Shown: positions 35,667 through 43,941 of the stretch, one piece after another
Layout: each line of letters opens with the position of its first letter
Numbering within the stretch: position 1 is the first letter of the stretch
Origin: Oscillospiraceae bacterium
GTDB taxonomy: Bacteria > Bacillota > Clostridia > Oscillospirales > Ruminococcaceae
Reading direction: 5' to 3'
Assembly (NCBI GenBank): GCA_018110825.1
Contig: JAGBCL010000027.1
Location: 23,169-87,168, forward strand
Length of the DNA: 64,000 nt
Position numbers and translations under genes: made by a program
The notes under the pieces: model-generated
Database searches by the model: none
Told to the model about the DNA's origin: nothing
Seen by the model: the letters and a program-made list of their open reading frames with translations, nothing else

Positions 35667-36347
35667 ATGAAAGCAATGATTTTAATAGCTGACTATAGTT
35701 GCGGACAGCTTGTGCATAATATTCTCCAGCAGGAAAATGTACCTTGCCGATTCCTTACTCACGGCAACGGTTCAGCCGATTCGGAAATGCTTGAATATCT
35801 TGGACTTGGCGAAAATAAAAAGATTACCGCATTTTCATTTGTTGCAGATAATAAGGTTATGCACCTTTACGAAGTGTTCAACAATAAGCTTTCTCTTAGC
35901 GAAGCAGGAAGGGGAATAGCATTTACAATACCAATTACAGGCGCATCAGGAACAACCTTTGCCCTGAACGGAACAAAACCTGAACTGGAGGGAAAAACAG
36001 AAATGTCCGAAGCAAAATATGAGCTTATAATAACAATTGTAAACCGAGGCGGATTTGAAGCTGTTAAGGAAGCCGCAAAGGCAGCAGGTGCAAGAGGAGG
36101 AACACTTCTCCATGGACTTGGACTTGGCGGAGAGGAAGCCGCAAAATTTCTCGGCATTTCCATTCAGCCCGAAAAGGATGTTGTTTTTATCGTAGTTGGT
36201 AAGGATGACAGAGAACAGGTTATGCAGAACATTATGGAAACGGCAGGTATCCTTACCGAAAATCGTGGCATATGTTTCTCACTCCCTGTTGACAGCGCAC
36301 TCGGTCTTGCAGGCAAAACAGGAAGTATCGAGGATATGGTCAAATAA
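35667..36347 (+). CDS. PII-like regulatory protein with two tandem domains
   Basis: This 226-residue protein looks like two PII-type ferredoxin-like domains in one chain. The first half holds ILIADYSCG and EAGRGIAFTIPITGASG; the second holds ELIITIVNRGGFEAVKEAA, GARGGTLLHG and DVVFIVVGKDDREQV, the latter resembling the PII strand and helix before its C-terminal turn. PII proteins sense nucleotides and 2-oxoglutarate or related metabolites and bind transporters. The gene begins 5 bases after the DUF1538 gene, so it probably controls that membrane protein. Classical GlnB uridylylation Tyr is not evident. Confidence 0.82.
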   Translation: MKAMILIADYSCGQLVHNILQQENVPCRFLTHGNGSADSEMLEYLGLGENKKITAFSFVADNKVMHLYEVFNNKLSLSEAGRGIAFTIPITGASGTTFALNGTKPELEGKTEMSEAKYELIITIVNRGGFEAVKEAAKAAGARGGTLLHGLGLGGEEAAKFLGISIQPEKDVVFIVVGKDDREQVMQNIMETAGILTENRGICFSLPVDSALGLAGKTGSIEDMVK

Positions 36348-36364
36348 CACTCGGAGGTGTGCTG

Positions 36365-37117
36365 ATGAAAATACTGGAATTCGGCGATACAAGCAAAAGA
36401 AAAATAATCCTTATTCACGGCTTTCAGCTTCCGTGGCAGGTGTGGGAAAAATATATCGAGCATTACAAGAGTGATTTTCACGTTATTGTTCCCATAATGT
36501 CAGGACACGATATTGAAAAGAAGGATGATTTTATTTCCTTTTTGGAAGATGCAAAAGCAATTGAAGATTATATGATTTCAAATTACGGCGAAAATGTGTA
36601 TGCAATTTACGGTATGTCAATGGGTGGCGTTTTGACAGCAACGCTATGGCAGAATAGAAAACTGAATTTTGAAAAGGTTATTTTCGACGGTTCACCACTG
36701 GTATCTATAAATAGATTTATGAAAAAGTTTATGATAAATTTCTATCTGAATATAACCCATAAATCTCAGCAAAGAGATAAGAAAACTGTTGAGCAAGCAA
36801 CTAAAGTAATCATTTCAAAGGATAATCTTGATAATCTTTTGCAGGTACTTGACAATATGTCGGATACTACTATTGTGAACAGCTTGAACGGTATAGCAGA
36901 ATTCAAGCTGAATAGTAATATTGATACACCGAATACTACTGCATATTTATTTCATGGAACAGCACCAAACGAAATGCTTGCAAAGAAGTCGGCAAAGTAT
37001 TTGCAGAAGCATTATCCGTCTACCGTTGTAAAATGCTTTAATGGTAAATTCCATTGTGAAAATGCTTTGTTCAATCCCGAAATAATGATTGATGAACTTG
37101 ATAAAATATTGTTATAA
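36365..37117 (+). CDS. alpha/beta-hydrolase fold protein, paralogue of 2858-3616
   Basis: A 250-residue cytoplasmic protein with the oxyanion motif IILIHGFQLPW near residue 16, nucleophile elbow GMSMGG near residue 84 and a probable catalytic His in GKFHCEN near residue 227. The substrate is unknown. The ATG at 36365 is chosen because GGAGG is 7 bases upstream; a GTG 6 bases earlier overlaps that site. It lies 17 bases after the PII-like gene and may be part of that transcript, though it shares the layout of the hydrolase at 2.9-3.6 kb, which stands alone. Confidence 0.82.
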   Translation: MKILEFGDTSKRKIILIHGFQLPWQVWEKYIEHYKSDFHVIVPIMSGHDIEKKDDFISFLEDAKAIEDYMISNYGENVYAIYGMSMGGVLTATLWQNRKLNFEKVIFDGSPLVSINRFMKKFMINFYLNITHKSQQRDKKTVEQATKVIISKDNLDNLLQVLDNMSDTTIVNSLNGIAEFKLNSNIDTPNTTAYLFHGTAPNEMLAKKSAKYLQKHYPSTVVKCFNGKFHCENALFNPEIMIDELDKILL

Positions 37118-37121
37118 TAAC

Positions 37122-37157
37122 AAAACGGAGAAGTTTTGGCTTCTCCGTTTCTTTTTA
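37122..37157. terminator. terminator between the hydrolase and the dehydrogenase
   Basis: A perfect 11-bp stem (37123-37133 with 37140-37150) is followed by CTTTTTAT on the plus strand. It overlaps the stop codon of the converging minus-strand gene. Confidence 0.88.
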
Positions 37158-38105
37158 TAACCCGACTTTTCTTCCATACTCACGAATAAGCGAAACAGAA
37201 TGCCTGAAAGCCGCCATCTCATCTGATGCAAGATTGTACTCCACCAACTCTTTGACACCTTCCATACCAATTACTGCAGGTACACCTGCATAAATATTTC
37301 CCTCGCCGTATTCTCCGTTAAACCAAGCCGAAACAGGAATAACCGTCCTGCTGTCGTGAACAATCGCACTTACAATACTGCAAGCCGCCGAAGCAATGCC
37401 GAAGGTCGTGCTGCCCTTGCGGTTTACAATGTCAAAAGCAACGTCCTTGATTTCCTGTAAAGCAGTCTGCCTGTCAAAATGCTTCAGCCTGTCAGGGTTG
37501 TCACGGATAACCTCCGCAAAAGGCTTGTTGCCAACCGTCGCAAGACTCCATGGAATAACCTGACTGTCACCGTGTTCACCCATGCAGAATGCATTTACAC
37601 TCATCGGGTCAACATTCAGCTTCTCAGCAATGTAAATCTTCAGCCTTGCCGTGTCAAGGGAAGTGCCCGTGCCGATAATCCTGTAAGGCGGCAAACCCGA
37701 AAGCTTCTGTACAAGGTTGGAAATCACATCAACAGGATTTGTCACAACAATGAAAAATCCCTTGAAACCCCTCGTCATAACGTGAGGAATAACCTCTTCC
37801 GTGATTTTTGCTGCCTTTGCAACCATGTCAGGACGGCTTTGTCCGGGAATATATTTCGGTGCCGCCGTAAGAATAACAATGTCAGCGTCACCGCATTCCT
37901 CATAACCTCCGCTTTTTACACGGATGTTGCTTCGCTCTGCACTAAGTGCGTGTTTTAAATCCTCAGCCTCTGCCCAAGCCTTTTCATGGTTGATGTCAAG
38001 CATAACAATTTCCCCGCAAAGTCTTTCAAGAGCAAGTCCATGTGCAACCGCCGCACCAACATTTCCTGCACCAAGAATAACCGTCTTGACCCTGTTTATA
38101 GCCAT
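37155..38105 (-). CDS. L-lactate/malate dehydrogenase-family enzyme
   Basis: This NAD-dependent 2-hydroxyacid dehydrogenase has the Rossmann motif LGAGNVGAAVA near residue 12, catalytic His in FCMGEHGDSQV near residue 181, the Asp/Arg pair in GTSLDTARL near residue 153 and VVTNPVD. It would interconvert a 2-oxoacid and L-2-hydroxyacid. The substrate-specificity loop reads PKYIPGQSR: the position that is Gln in lactate and Arg in malate dehydrogenases aligns with Tyr here, so the substrate is uncertain. The ATG at 38105 is 9 bases after AAAGGA; an ATG 18 bases upstream overlaps that site. Length 316 is normal. The leader holds a bulged inverted repeat (TTCTGCA/TGCAGAA inside CGGTA/TACCG). Confidence 0.88.
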   Translation of the reverse strand: MAINRVKTVILGAGNVGAAVAHGLALERLCGEIVMLDINHEKAWAEAEDLKHALSAERSNIRVKSGGYEECGDADIVILTAAPKYIPGQSRPDMVAKAAKITEEVIPHVMTRGFKGFFIVVTNPVDVISNLVQKLSGLPPYRIIGTGTSLDTARLKIYIAEKLNVDPMSVNAFCMGEHGDSQVIPWSLATVGNKPFAEVIRDNPDRLKHFDRQTALQEIKDVAFDIVNRKGSTTFGIASAACSIVSAIVHDSRTVIPVSAWFNGEYGEGNIYAGVPAVIGMEGVKELVEYNLASDEMAAFRHSVSLIREYGRKVGL

Positions 38106-38182
38106 AAAATCAAATCCTTTCATTATCGGTATTCTGCAATATTTTGTGCAGAAATATTAATAAAATACCGTGAAAATTTCCA

Positions 38183-38211
38183 TTGACAAATTGACGCATT
38201 TAGGGTAATCT
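38183..38211 (+). promoter_or_regulatory. promoter of the MATE exporter gene
   Basis: A perfect TTGACA (38183-38188) and TAATCT (38206-38211) are 17 bp apart, 31 bp upstream of the start codon. Confidence 0.65.
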
Positions 38212-38242
38212 TTTTAAGGCACAAAATGAAAGGATTTTTAAT

Positions 38243-39601
38243 ATGAAGGAACTCACAAGGGGCAACCCTTTTAAAATAATACTTGCCTTTGCACTTCCAA
38301 TTATCGCAGGTAATCTTTTCCAACAGATGTACAATATGGTTGACTCAATTATCGTAGGTCGTGCAATAGGTGTAGAAGCATTCGCTTCACTTGGCTCAAC
38401 AAGCTACGTTTCAAACCTGCTTATCGGCTTTATGTCAGGCCTGACAAACGGTTTCTCAATTGTTACCGCACGTCATTTCGGAGCGGGGGACCGCGAAAAA
38501 GTACGACGTTCAGTTGCAGGAACAATAATCCTCGGACTTTCCGTTTCAGCAATATTTACCGTGCTGAGTATGTTCCTGCTGAAATATTTCCTGCGTCTGC
38601 TTGATACACCAGACGAAATTTTTGATATGGCATACGGCTACATAAGAATTATCCTTATGTTTATGACAACCGCAATGCTCTACAATATGGCAGCAGGCGT
38701 CCTCCGTGCAGTAGGGGACAGCCTTACTCCGCTGATATTTCTGATTATTTCGTCATTTGTAAATATCGGACTCGACCTGCTGTTTATCGTGAAATTCAAT
38801 ATGGGTATCAATGGTGCAGCCTACGCTACAATCATTTCTCAAACATTTTCCTTTATTCTCTGCTGTGTGTATATCCTTATCCGTTTTCCGTATCTTATCC
38901 CGAAAAAAGAGGAATTCCGAATCACTCTCCACGAGGTCGGACAGCTTATGTCAATGGGACTTTCCTTTGCACTTATGTTCAGTATCGTTGAAATCGGTTC
39001 TCTCGTACTCCAGCGTGCAATCAACGGTTTTGGTACGGATACAATCGCCGCACATACCGCCGCAAGAAAAATCTCCAGCATCCTTATGCTTCCGTACAGC
39101 GCCCTCGGTTCAGCCTGCGCAACCTATTGCAGTCAGAATTTGGGTGCAAATAAACCGCACCGAGTTTTTCCAGGAATAAGAAGTGCAATCCTTATTTCGT
39201 GGATTTGGTCAGCAGTAGCAATCCTGATTGGATACACAGCCTCAGGTTTTATTGTCGAGCTTATCGCAGGTACGGAAAATCCATACATTGTAGATACAGC
39301 TTCAAAATATCTCCGAGTAAATACACCGTTCTATTTCGTGCTGGGCGTGCTTATTGTAATGCGAAGTTCCCTGCAGGGACTCGGCAGAAAAACAATCCCG
39401 GTTGCAAGCAGCATAATCGAAATGATAGGCAAGGCAGTTGTAGCATTTGTTCTTGCACCAATGCTGGGCTACTTCGGAGTAATGATTTCTGAACCGTCAG
39501 TGTGGATACTTATGACAATTCTCCTTGTTCTCGGCTATGTAACCGACAAGGAACTTATGGAAAAAACCTTTCCGAAAAGGAAAAAGATAGATAATACTTG
39601 A
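38243..39601 (+). CDS. MATE-family multidrug exporter
   Basis: MATE proteins export drugs or metabolites in exchange for sodium ions or protons. The 452-residue protein has 12 predicted membrane spans in two sets of six. Family motifs are NLFQQMYNMVDSIIVGR near residue 24 and the matching AAHTAARKISSILMLPY after the seventh span near residue 265; SGLTNGFSIVTARHFGA lies after the second span. GAAAGGA precedes the ATG. It is monocistronic with its own promoter and terminator, divergent from the dehydrogenase. The substrate cannot be told. Confidence 0.93.
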   Translation: MKELTRGNPFKIILAFALPIIAGNLFQQMYNMVDSIIVGRAIGVEAFASLGSTSYVSNLLIGFMSGLTNGFSIVTARHFGAGDREKVRRSVAGTIILGLSVSAIFTVLSMFLLKYFLRLLDTPDEIFDMAYGYIRIILMFMTTAMLYNMAAGVLRAVGDSLTPLIFLIISSFVNIGLDLLFIVKFNMGINGAAYATIISQTFSFILCCVYILIRFPYLIPKKEEFRITLHEVGQLMSMGLSFALMFSIVEIGSLVLQRAINGFGTDTIAAHTAARKISSILMLPYSALGSACATYCSQNLGANKPHRVFPGIRSAILISWIWSAVAILIGYTASGFIVELIAGTENPYIVDTASKYLRVNTPFYFVLGVLIVMRSSLQGLGRKTIPVASSIIEMIGKAVVAFVLAPMLGYFGVMISEPSVWILMTILLVLGYVTDKELMEKTFPKRKKIDNT

Positions 39602-39607
39602 AAAAGA

Positions 39608-39650
39608 TAAACCGCTGTGGTACAATTATTATCATAGCGGTTTTATTTTG
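39608..39650 (+). terminator. intrinsic terminator of the MATE gene
   Basis: A 10-bp stem with one wobble (39610-39619 with 39633-39642) is followed by TTATTTTG. Confidence 0.8.
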
Positions 39651-39666
39651 ACAGGAGGTTATGAAT

Positions 39667-40398
39667 ATGAAAGTCAGAGGAACAGAAGGAACAACAAATT
39701 TACTGGGTATAGTTTTTCTGCTGGTCGGCATGATTATGATAGTAGCAAGTGTCTGTACTTTTGTAGGAGAAAAACAGTTTGAAGCAAAGGCAGAAAAAAC
39801 AACAGCTGTTATAACTGAGATTGATAGATATACAACAGGAAGCGGAGATGACAGAACAACCCATCACGATGTGTATGTTGAATACAGAGTGGACAGACAG
39901 GTATATAACTGTATGCTGAATACCTATACGTCGTCAATGTACGAGGGTAAGGAAATCGAGGTAATGTATGACCCCGAAAATCCTGGTGATGTTCGTGTAA
40001 GTAATTATATTGCGCCGATAATTCTTGTGTTTATGGGCTTGATTTTCGGCGGTGTAGGCGGCGGTATGTTCTTTGTAAATGTTGCCGCAAGCGGAAAGCG
40101 CAAGAAGCTTCTGGAAAACGGCGACAGAGTTACAGGGACAATCACAAACGTAATTACTGTAACAAATGTCAGAATAAACCATAGACACCCGTACAAAGCC
40201 GAGGTTGAGGTAAATGACCCGTTTACAGGTGAAAGATACCTCTACAGCTCAAAGCAGGTAATGGACGATATCTATTATATGGTCGGCTCAACAGTAGATG
40301 TCTATGTTGACCGTGACGATAAGAGCAAGTACTATGTCGACCTCGACAGCGTTGCAGCTGATGATTATCCATCCGAAAAGGTGCACGATTTCAGATAA
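39667..40398 (+). CDS. DUF3592 membrane protein, first of three tandem genes
   Basis: A 243-residue protein with a span near residues 12-34, an extracytoplasmic beta domain (about 40-115), a second span near 118-140, and a second soluble domain ending in VDVYVDRDDKSKYYVDLDS. The patterns VMYDPENPGDVRV and YVEYRVDRQVYNCML are typical of DUF3592, whose function is unknown. I choose the ATG at 39667 because AGGAGG is 8 bases upstream; an ATG 6 bases earlier is only 2 bases from it. The next two genes are related in layout and sequence. Confidence 0.82.
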   Translation: MKVRGTEGTTNLLGIVFLLVGMIMIVASVCTFVGEKQFEAKAEKTTAVITEIDRYTTGSGDDRTTHHDVYVEYRVDRQVYNCMLNTYTSSMYEGKEIEVMYDPENPGDVRVSNYIAPIILVFMGLIFGGVGGGMFFVNVAASGKRKKLLENGDRVTGTITNVITVTNVRINHRHPYKAEVEVNDPFTGERYLYSSKQVMDDIYYMVGSTVDVYVDRDDKSKYYVDLDSVAADDYPSEKVHDFR

Positions 40399-40407
40399 GG
40401 AGTACAT

Positions 40408-41175
40408 ATGCGACATACACCATTTTCAGATAAGTATTTTGTTCTTGCACTTGTTCCCTTGGCAGTAATTCTAATCGCAATTGGATTATTTTTAACCATT
40501 GATTATGAGCATTTCCGTTCAAATGCAGTTGTAACAATGGGGTGGATAAAAAAGGAGTACGTTCACGAGAGCTTGGAGTCAAGCCGATATAACAGCTGTA
40601 ATGTGCTTGTTGCATATAAAGCAGGTGATAATGAGTATCACCTCTACATTTCCAATTATGAAAAGGGAAGAAAAGTGCGCAGAGGTTTGTATGAGGGCAG
40701 AGGTGTAGAGGTAATGTATGACAAAAATCACCCTGCCGAGTCAAGAACTACTGAGGAGCCTTATCAAAAGAGTGTGCTTCTTATCGGAGCAGGTGTACTG
40801 TCATTATTATTAAGCTTTCACTTGTACAGAAGAAATCATCGTTACGATAGAATTATACGAAACGGAATAATTATTGATGCTACAGTTACAGAGGTGGTAG
40901 CTGCGTATTCTGATAGTACGAATGTGTTTTCCAATATGATAGATAAATTTTTCTCTCACGGTATGTCACCGACTGTTAATTATGGAAAAAACGGTAAAAT
41001 TCTATGTGAGTGGATAAATCCCGTCAGCGGTCAAATACATAAATTCAGTTCGCTGGCTATGGATAACGCAATACGTGCATATGTCGGTAAAAGCATTAAG
41101 GTTTATGTTGACCCGAATGATTACAGCAAATATTATGTTGATGTTGACAGCGTAATAAAACAGCCAATAAAATAG
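40408..41175 (+). CDS. DUF3592-like membrane protein, second of three
   Basis: This 255-residue protein follows the preceding gene by 9 bases and repeats its layout: membrane span near residues 13-33, soluble domain with VEVMYDKNHPAESR, second span near 117-137, and a C-terminal domain ending in KVYVDPNDYSKYYVDVDS. That last segment is close to the same region of the first gene, showing duplication. AAGGAG precedes the ATG. Function unknown. Confidence 0.8.
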   Translation: MRHTPFSDKYFVLALVPLAVILIAIGLFLTIDYEHFRSNAVVTMGWIKKEYVHESLESSRYNSCNVLVAYKAGDNEYHLYISNYEKGRKVRRGLYEGRGVEVMYDKNHPAESRTTEEPYQKSVLLIGAGVLSLLLSFHLYRRNHRYDRIIRNGIIIDATVTEVVAAYSDSTNVFSNMIDKFFSHGMSPTVNYGKNGKILCEWINPVSGQIHKFSSLAMDNAIRAYVGKSIKVYVDPNDYSKYYVDVDSVIKQPIK

Positions 41176-41185
41176 GAGCGATTTT

Positions 41186-41653
41186 ATGAAAGAAAACAGT
41201 ATTTTAAGCGAGCTGATGGAAAGCGAAACCTTCCAGAAATATGTAACTTTAGCTCTCATACCGATAAGTGTTATTCTTGTTTTGTGGGGAATATTTCTTT
41301 CGGTAAGCTACAGTTCTTTTGTGAAAACAGCAGTTGAGGTTGACGGAGTTATAACAGATGTAAATATTATCAACGGGAAAAGCCACGATTATCTCGACGC
41401 TTATATTACATATACAGTTGACGGAGTTGAGTACGAATACTATTATGAAAATTACAAAACGGCACGTATTATTAACCGCAGGGATTACGAAGGAATGCGT
41501 GTAAAGCTTTTGTGCGACCCAAGCAACCCCGCAAAGGTTAAACTTCCGAATAAACCACCTTATGCCCAAAGTGTTGTAATGGTTATTGCAGGAGTTGCGT
41601 CCGGAGTTTTGTATTTTGTCCTGAAAAAACGTTACGGCAGTTTACAGTATTAA
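41186..41653 (+). CDS. DUF3592-like membrane protein, short third copy
   Basis: This 155-residue protein contains only the first half of the DUF3592 layout: a span near residues 20-42, a soluble domain with YITYTVDGVEYEYYYENYK and VKLLCDPSNPAKV, and a second span near 128-145. The C-terminal domain of its two upstream neighbours is missing. TAGGAGCG precedes the ATG, 10 bases after the second copy. Function unknown. A similar short form lies in the purine operon at 16201-16578. Confidence 0.8.
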   Translation: MKENSILSELMESETFQKYVTLALIPISVILVLWGIFLSVSYSSFVKTAVEVDGVITDVNIINGKSHDYLDAYITYTVDGVEYEYYYENYKTARIINRRDYEGMRVKLLCDPSNPAKVKLPNKPPYAQSVVMVIAGVASGVLYFVLKKRYGSLQY

Positions 41654-41663
41654 GGGAGTATTT

Positions 41664-42305
41664 ATGAATAACAAACGCAACTATTTTCTTGAACAGCAAA
41701 AAATTCTACAACAAGCCGACAACGGCAATCCCCCAAAACTTCTTCTCCATAGCTGTTGTGCACCTTGTTCAAGTGCAGTGCTGGAGTACCTCTCCCAGTA
41801 CCTCTCCATAACGGTTTTCTATTACAATCCCAATATTTTCCCCGAAGCAGAGTTTCTCCACCGTATCGACGAGCAGAAACGTCTTATCGAACAGCTTCCC
41901 GTGAAGAACAAAATCAGCTTTGTGGAACGCGGCTGGCACCCCGACCGTTTCTATGACGCAATCAAGGGTCTGGAGCATATCCGTGAGGGCGGGGAAAGGT
42001 GTTTTGCCTGCTATCGCCTGCGATTGGAAGAAAGTGCAAAGCTTGCGGCAGAATTAGGCTGCGATTATTTTACAACAACACTCTCAATCAGCCCCTATAA
42101 AAACGCACCGAAGCTTAACGAAATAGGGGAGGAGCTTGCCGAAAGATACGGCGTAAAGCACCTGCCCTCCGACTTCAAGAAAAAGAACGGCTACAAGCGT
42201 AGCGTGGAGCTTTCCGCAGAGTACGGACTTTACCGTCAGGATTACTGCGGCTGTGTTTTCTCCAAAAAGGAGAGGGAGGAGTCACTGAATGAGAAAGCAA
42301 CTTGA
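41664..42305 (+). CDS. queH: Epoxyqueuosine reductase QueH
   Basis: QueH carries out the last step of queuosine synthesis, reducing epoxyqueuosine in tRNA; it is unrelated to QueG. The 213-residue protein has all expected motifs: SCCAPCSS near residue 30, YYNPNIFP, GGERCFACYRLR near residue 110, TTLSISPYK, DFKKKNGYKRS and YRQDYCGCVFS. The cysteines bind an iron-sulfur cluster and a nearby iron ion. It lies 10 bases after the DUF3592 genes and is probably cotranscribed. GGGAG precedes the ATG. No other queuosine gene is in the window, so queuine salvage or a distant locus is likely. Confidence 0.95.
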   Translation: MNNKRNYFLEQQKILQQADNGNPPKLLLHSCCAPCSSAVLEYLSQYLSITVFYYNPNIFPEAEFLHRIDEQKRLIEQLPVKNKISFVERGWHPDRFYDAIKGLEHIREGGERCFACYRLRLEESAKLAAELGCDYFTTTLSISPYKNAPKLNEIGEELAERYGVKHLPSDFKKKNGYKRSVELSAEYGLYRQDYCGCVFSKKEREESLNEKAT

Positions 42306-42367
42306 CGCAATACTTGAAAAGTACAAAATTATTATGTGTGGATATGTTGGTATGAGGTGAATTATAG

Positions 42368-42865
42368 TTGAAAAAGGTAATATCACTTGTTTTAATATTT
42401 TTTTGTTGCACACTTTTAGGAGGGTGTAATAATAGACTGAATGATGAATTTAAATCACCAATACATCAAGAAACAAATAACGAATCCAATTTGGTAGATA
42501 ATGTTATTAATTGTTTTGATGAAGAAGATAGCGAAGGATTGAAGAAACTTTTTTGTCAGCAGACATTAGAAAAAACTCCTGATTTAGATAAACAAATAGA
42601 GTCGGCGATGGAGTTTTATGAAGGGAAAAGTGTATCTCATGGTGCAGTTATAGGAAATGAAGGAGTGACTATGGATAATGGTCAAGTAATAAGAAAAGAT
42701 TATAATCCTCAAATTCCGGATTTAATAACAGACACCGAAAAAAAATATTATATAGTAATTAGTTCGTATGTAATTAATACTAAGTACCCAGAAAAAGTCG
42801 GAGTTTCAAAAATAAAGATACTTTCGGAGGATGCTGTAGTTGAAATAGGTGAATACATTTATTAA
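42368..42865 (+). CDS. small lipoprotein, DUF5104-like
   Basis: This 165-residue protein starts at TTG (42368) with GAGGTG upstream. The signal has MKKVISLVLIFFCC and the lipobox LLGGC, so the mature protein is lipid-anchored. The mature part has NVINCFDEEDSEGLKKLFC, followed by PDLDKQIESAMEFYEG, a pattern I associate with DUF5104 lipoproteins of unknown role. Its codon use is noticeably richer in A and T than its neighbours, and the flanking DNA is too, suggesting acquisition or loose selection. It is followed by about 180 bases with no gene. Confidence 0.72.
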   Translation: MKKVISLVLIFFCCTLLGGCNNRLNDEFKSPIHQETNNESNLVDNVINCFDEEDSEGLKKLFCQQTLEKTPDLDKQIESAMEFYEGKSVSHGAVIGNEGVTMDNGQVIRKDYNPQIPDLITDTEKKYYIVISSYVINTKYPEKVGVSKIKILSEDAVVEIGEYIY

Positions 42866-43048
42866 TCCATACAAATAAACCACAATCCTGCTATTTTAGT
42901 GGGTTTGTGATTATTCATTATTCAAACTATAAAATCAGCGAAAAAACGATTTGATGTTATGGTAACCAAAAGAAAAGCACAGATGGAAGAAACTTTTTCC
43001 TATCTTATATCAATTTTTTATCCATACTTTTTTCATTATATGAATTTT

Positions 43049-43080
43049 CCCCATATTCCTTGCGGAATATGGGGTTTTTA
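43049..43080 (+). terminator. intrinsic terminator downstream of the lipoprotein
   Basis: A perfect 11-bp stem (43049-43059 with 43064-43074) is followed by TTTTTA. The interval 42866-43048 has no gene I can support. A second perfect 11-bp hairpin lies at 43088-43113 but lacks a T-run on the trmB strand. Confidence 0.85.
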
Positions 43081-43121
43081 GACAGGCTGAGCCTGAGAAA
43101 ACTCTCAGGCTCAATTTGTTA

Positions 43122-43778
43122 TTACTTTTTCACAGCAATCAGAAACTTAATCTTCTTGCCTTCCTCCGAGAACATTCTCTCGTGTTCAGTAACAAGATTG
43201 TACTGATAATCGCTTGCGTGGAGGTCACGGGTCAGATATGTAACCTCAAAATTCGCTTCCTTGAAGTAGTCCAGCGACTCCTCAAAAAGCTCATCATCGT
43301 CCGTCTTGAAGTGAATCTCACAACCGTCCTTCAGAAATACACGGTACTGATTAAGCTGACGTGTGTGTGTAAGTCTGCGCTTGTTGTGCTTGTCCTTAGG
43401 CCACGGATTGCAGAAATTGATGTACAGACGGTCAATCTTGTCATTCTCATCAAATGAAGTGAGAATCTTCTCAATGTTCTGGGAAACCAGCTTCAGATTG
43501 TCAACCTCTCTGCCAGCCTCTTCAAATGCCTTTGCAACCGTTCTTCTTGCAACGCCCAGCATATCGCTCTTGATATCCATAGCAAGCCAGTTTACGTCAG
43601 GATATTTCAGTGCAGCCTGTGCAGCAAATCCACCCTTGCCGCAGCCAAGCTCAGCGTAAAGGGGTTTATCGTTAGGGAAAACACTGTTCCACTTTCCTTT
43701 GTATTCTTCTGCGTGCTCAATATAATATGGGCAGACAGCCAGTTCGGGACGTGCCCACTTTTTTCTTCTTATTCTCAT
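43122..43778 (-). CDS. trmB: tRNA (guanine46-N7)-methyltransferase TrmB
   Basis: TrmB uses S-adenosylmethionine to make m7G at position 46 of the tRNA variable loop. The SAM-binding motif [13 protein letters not shown] is near residue 43, and the family signature [17 protein letters not shown] near residue 119 contains the catalytic Asp/Lys region. [13 protein letters not shown] follows. At 218 residues it is complete. GGAGAGG precedes the ATG. It is monocistronic on the minus strand, with a promoter that overlaps a palindrome. Confidence 0.95.
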   Translation of the reverse strand: MRIRRKKWARPELAVCPYYIEHAEEYKGKWNSVFPNDKPLYAELGCGKGGFAAQAALKYPDVNWLAMDIKSDMLGVARRTVAKAFEEAGREVDNLKLVSQNIEKILTSFDENDKIDRLYINFCNPWPKDKHNKRRLTHTRQLNQYRVFLKDGCEIHFKTDDDELFEESLDYFKEANFEVTYLTRDLHASDYQYNLVTEHERMFSEEGKKIKFLIAVKK

Positions 43779-43799
43779 AAATTTCCTCTCCTGTGCAAA

Positions 43800-43848
43800 A
43801 AATGTAAATTACATTTCCTATTGTAGCATATTGCAACAAAAAAAGCAA
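43800..43848 (-). promoter_or_regulatory. trmB promoter with adjacent palindrome
   Basis: On the minus strand, TTGCTT (43848-43843) and TACAAT (43825-43820) are 17 bp apart. Just downstream, 43800-43816 is a palindrome with 8-bp arms (AAATGTAA/TTACATTT) around one base, placed like an operator. Confidence 0.55.
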
Positions 43849-43870
43849 ATTTTTTATGTGAATTATAGTG

Positions 43871-43899
43871 TTGATTTTAATAATGAAATGTGATATAAT
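43871..43899 (+). promoter_or_regulatory. promoter of pyrE
   Basis: TTGATT (43871-43876) and a perfect TATAAT (43894-43899) are 17 bp apart, about 42 bp before the start codon. No PyrR-type attenuator is visible. Confidence 0.75.
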
Positions 43900-43941
43900 T
43901 TAATTGTATCTATGAAAATTATGTTAAGGAGATATTTGAAA

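Noticed and set aside
42306-43048. Genomic island around the AT-rich lipoprotein
   Set aside because: Base composition differs, but there is no integrase, tRNA junction, direct repeat or transposase.
26561-43080. Repeated mobile element marked by the matching hairpins at 26561 and 43049
   Set aside because: The shared part is only the stem of about 11 bp next to a T-run; the flanks differ, so both are simply terminators.
43088-43113. Terminator of trmB
   Set aside because: The 11-bp hairpin is perfect, but the minus strand has no T-run after it, so I do not call it a terminator.
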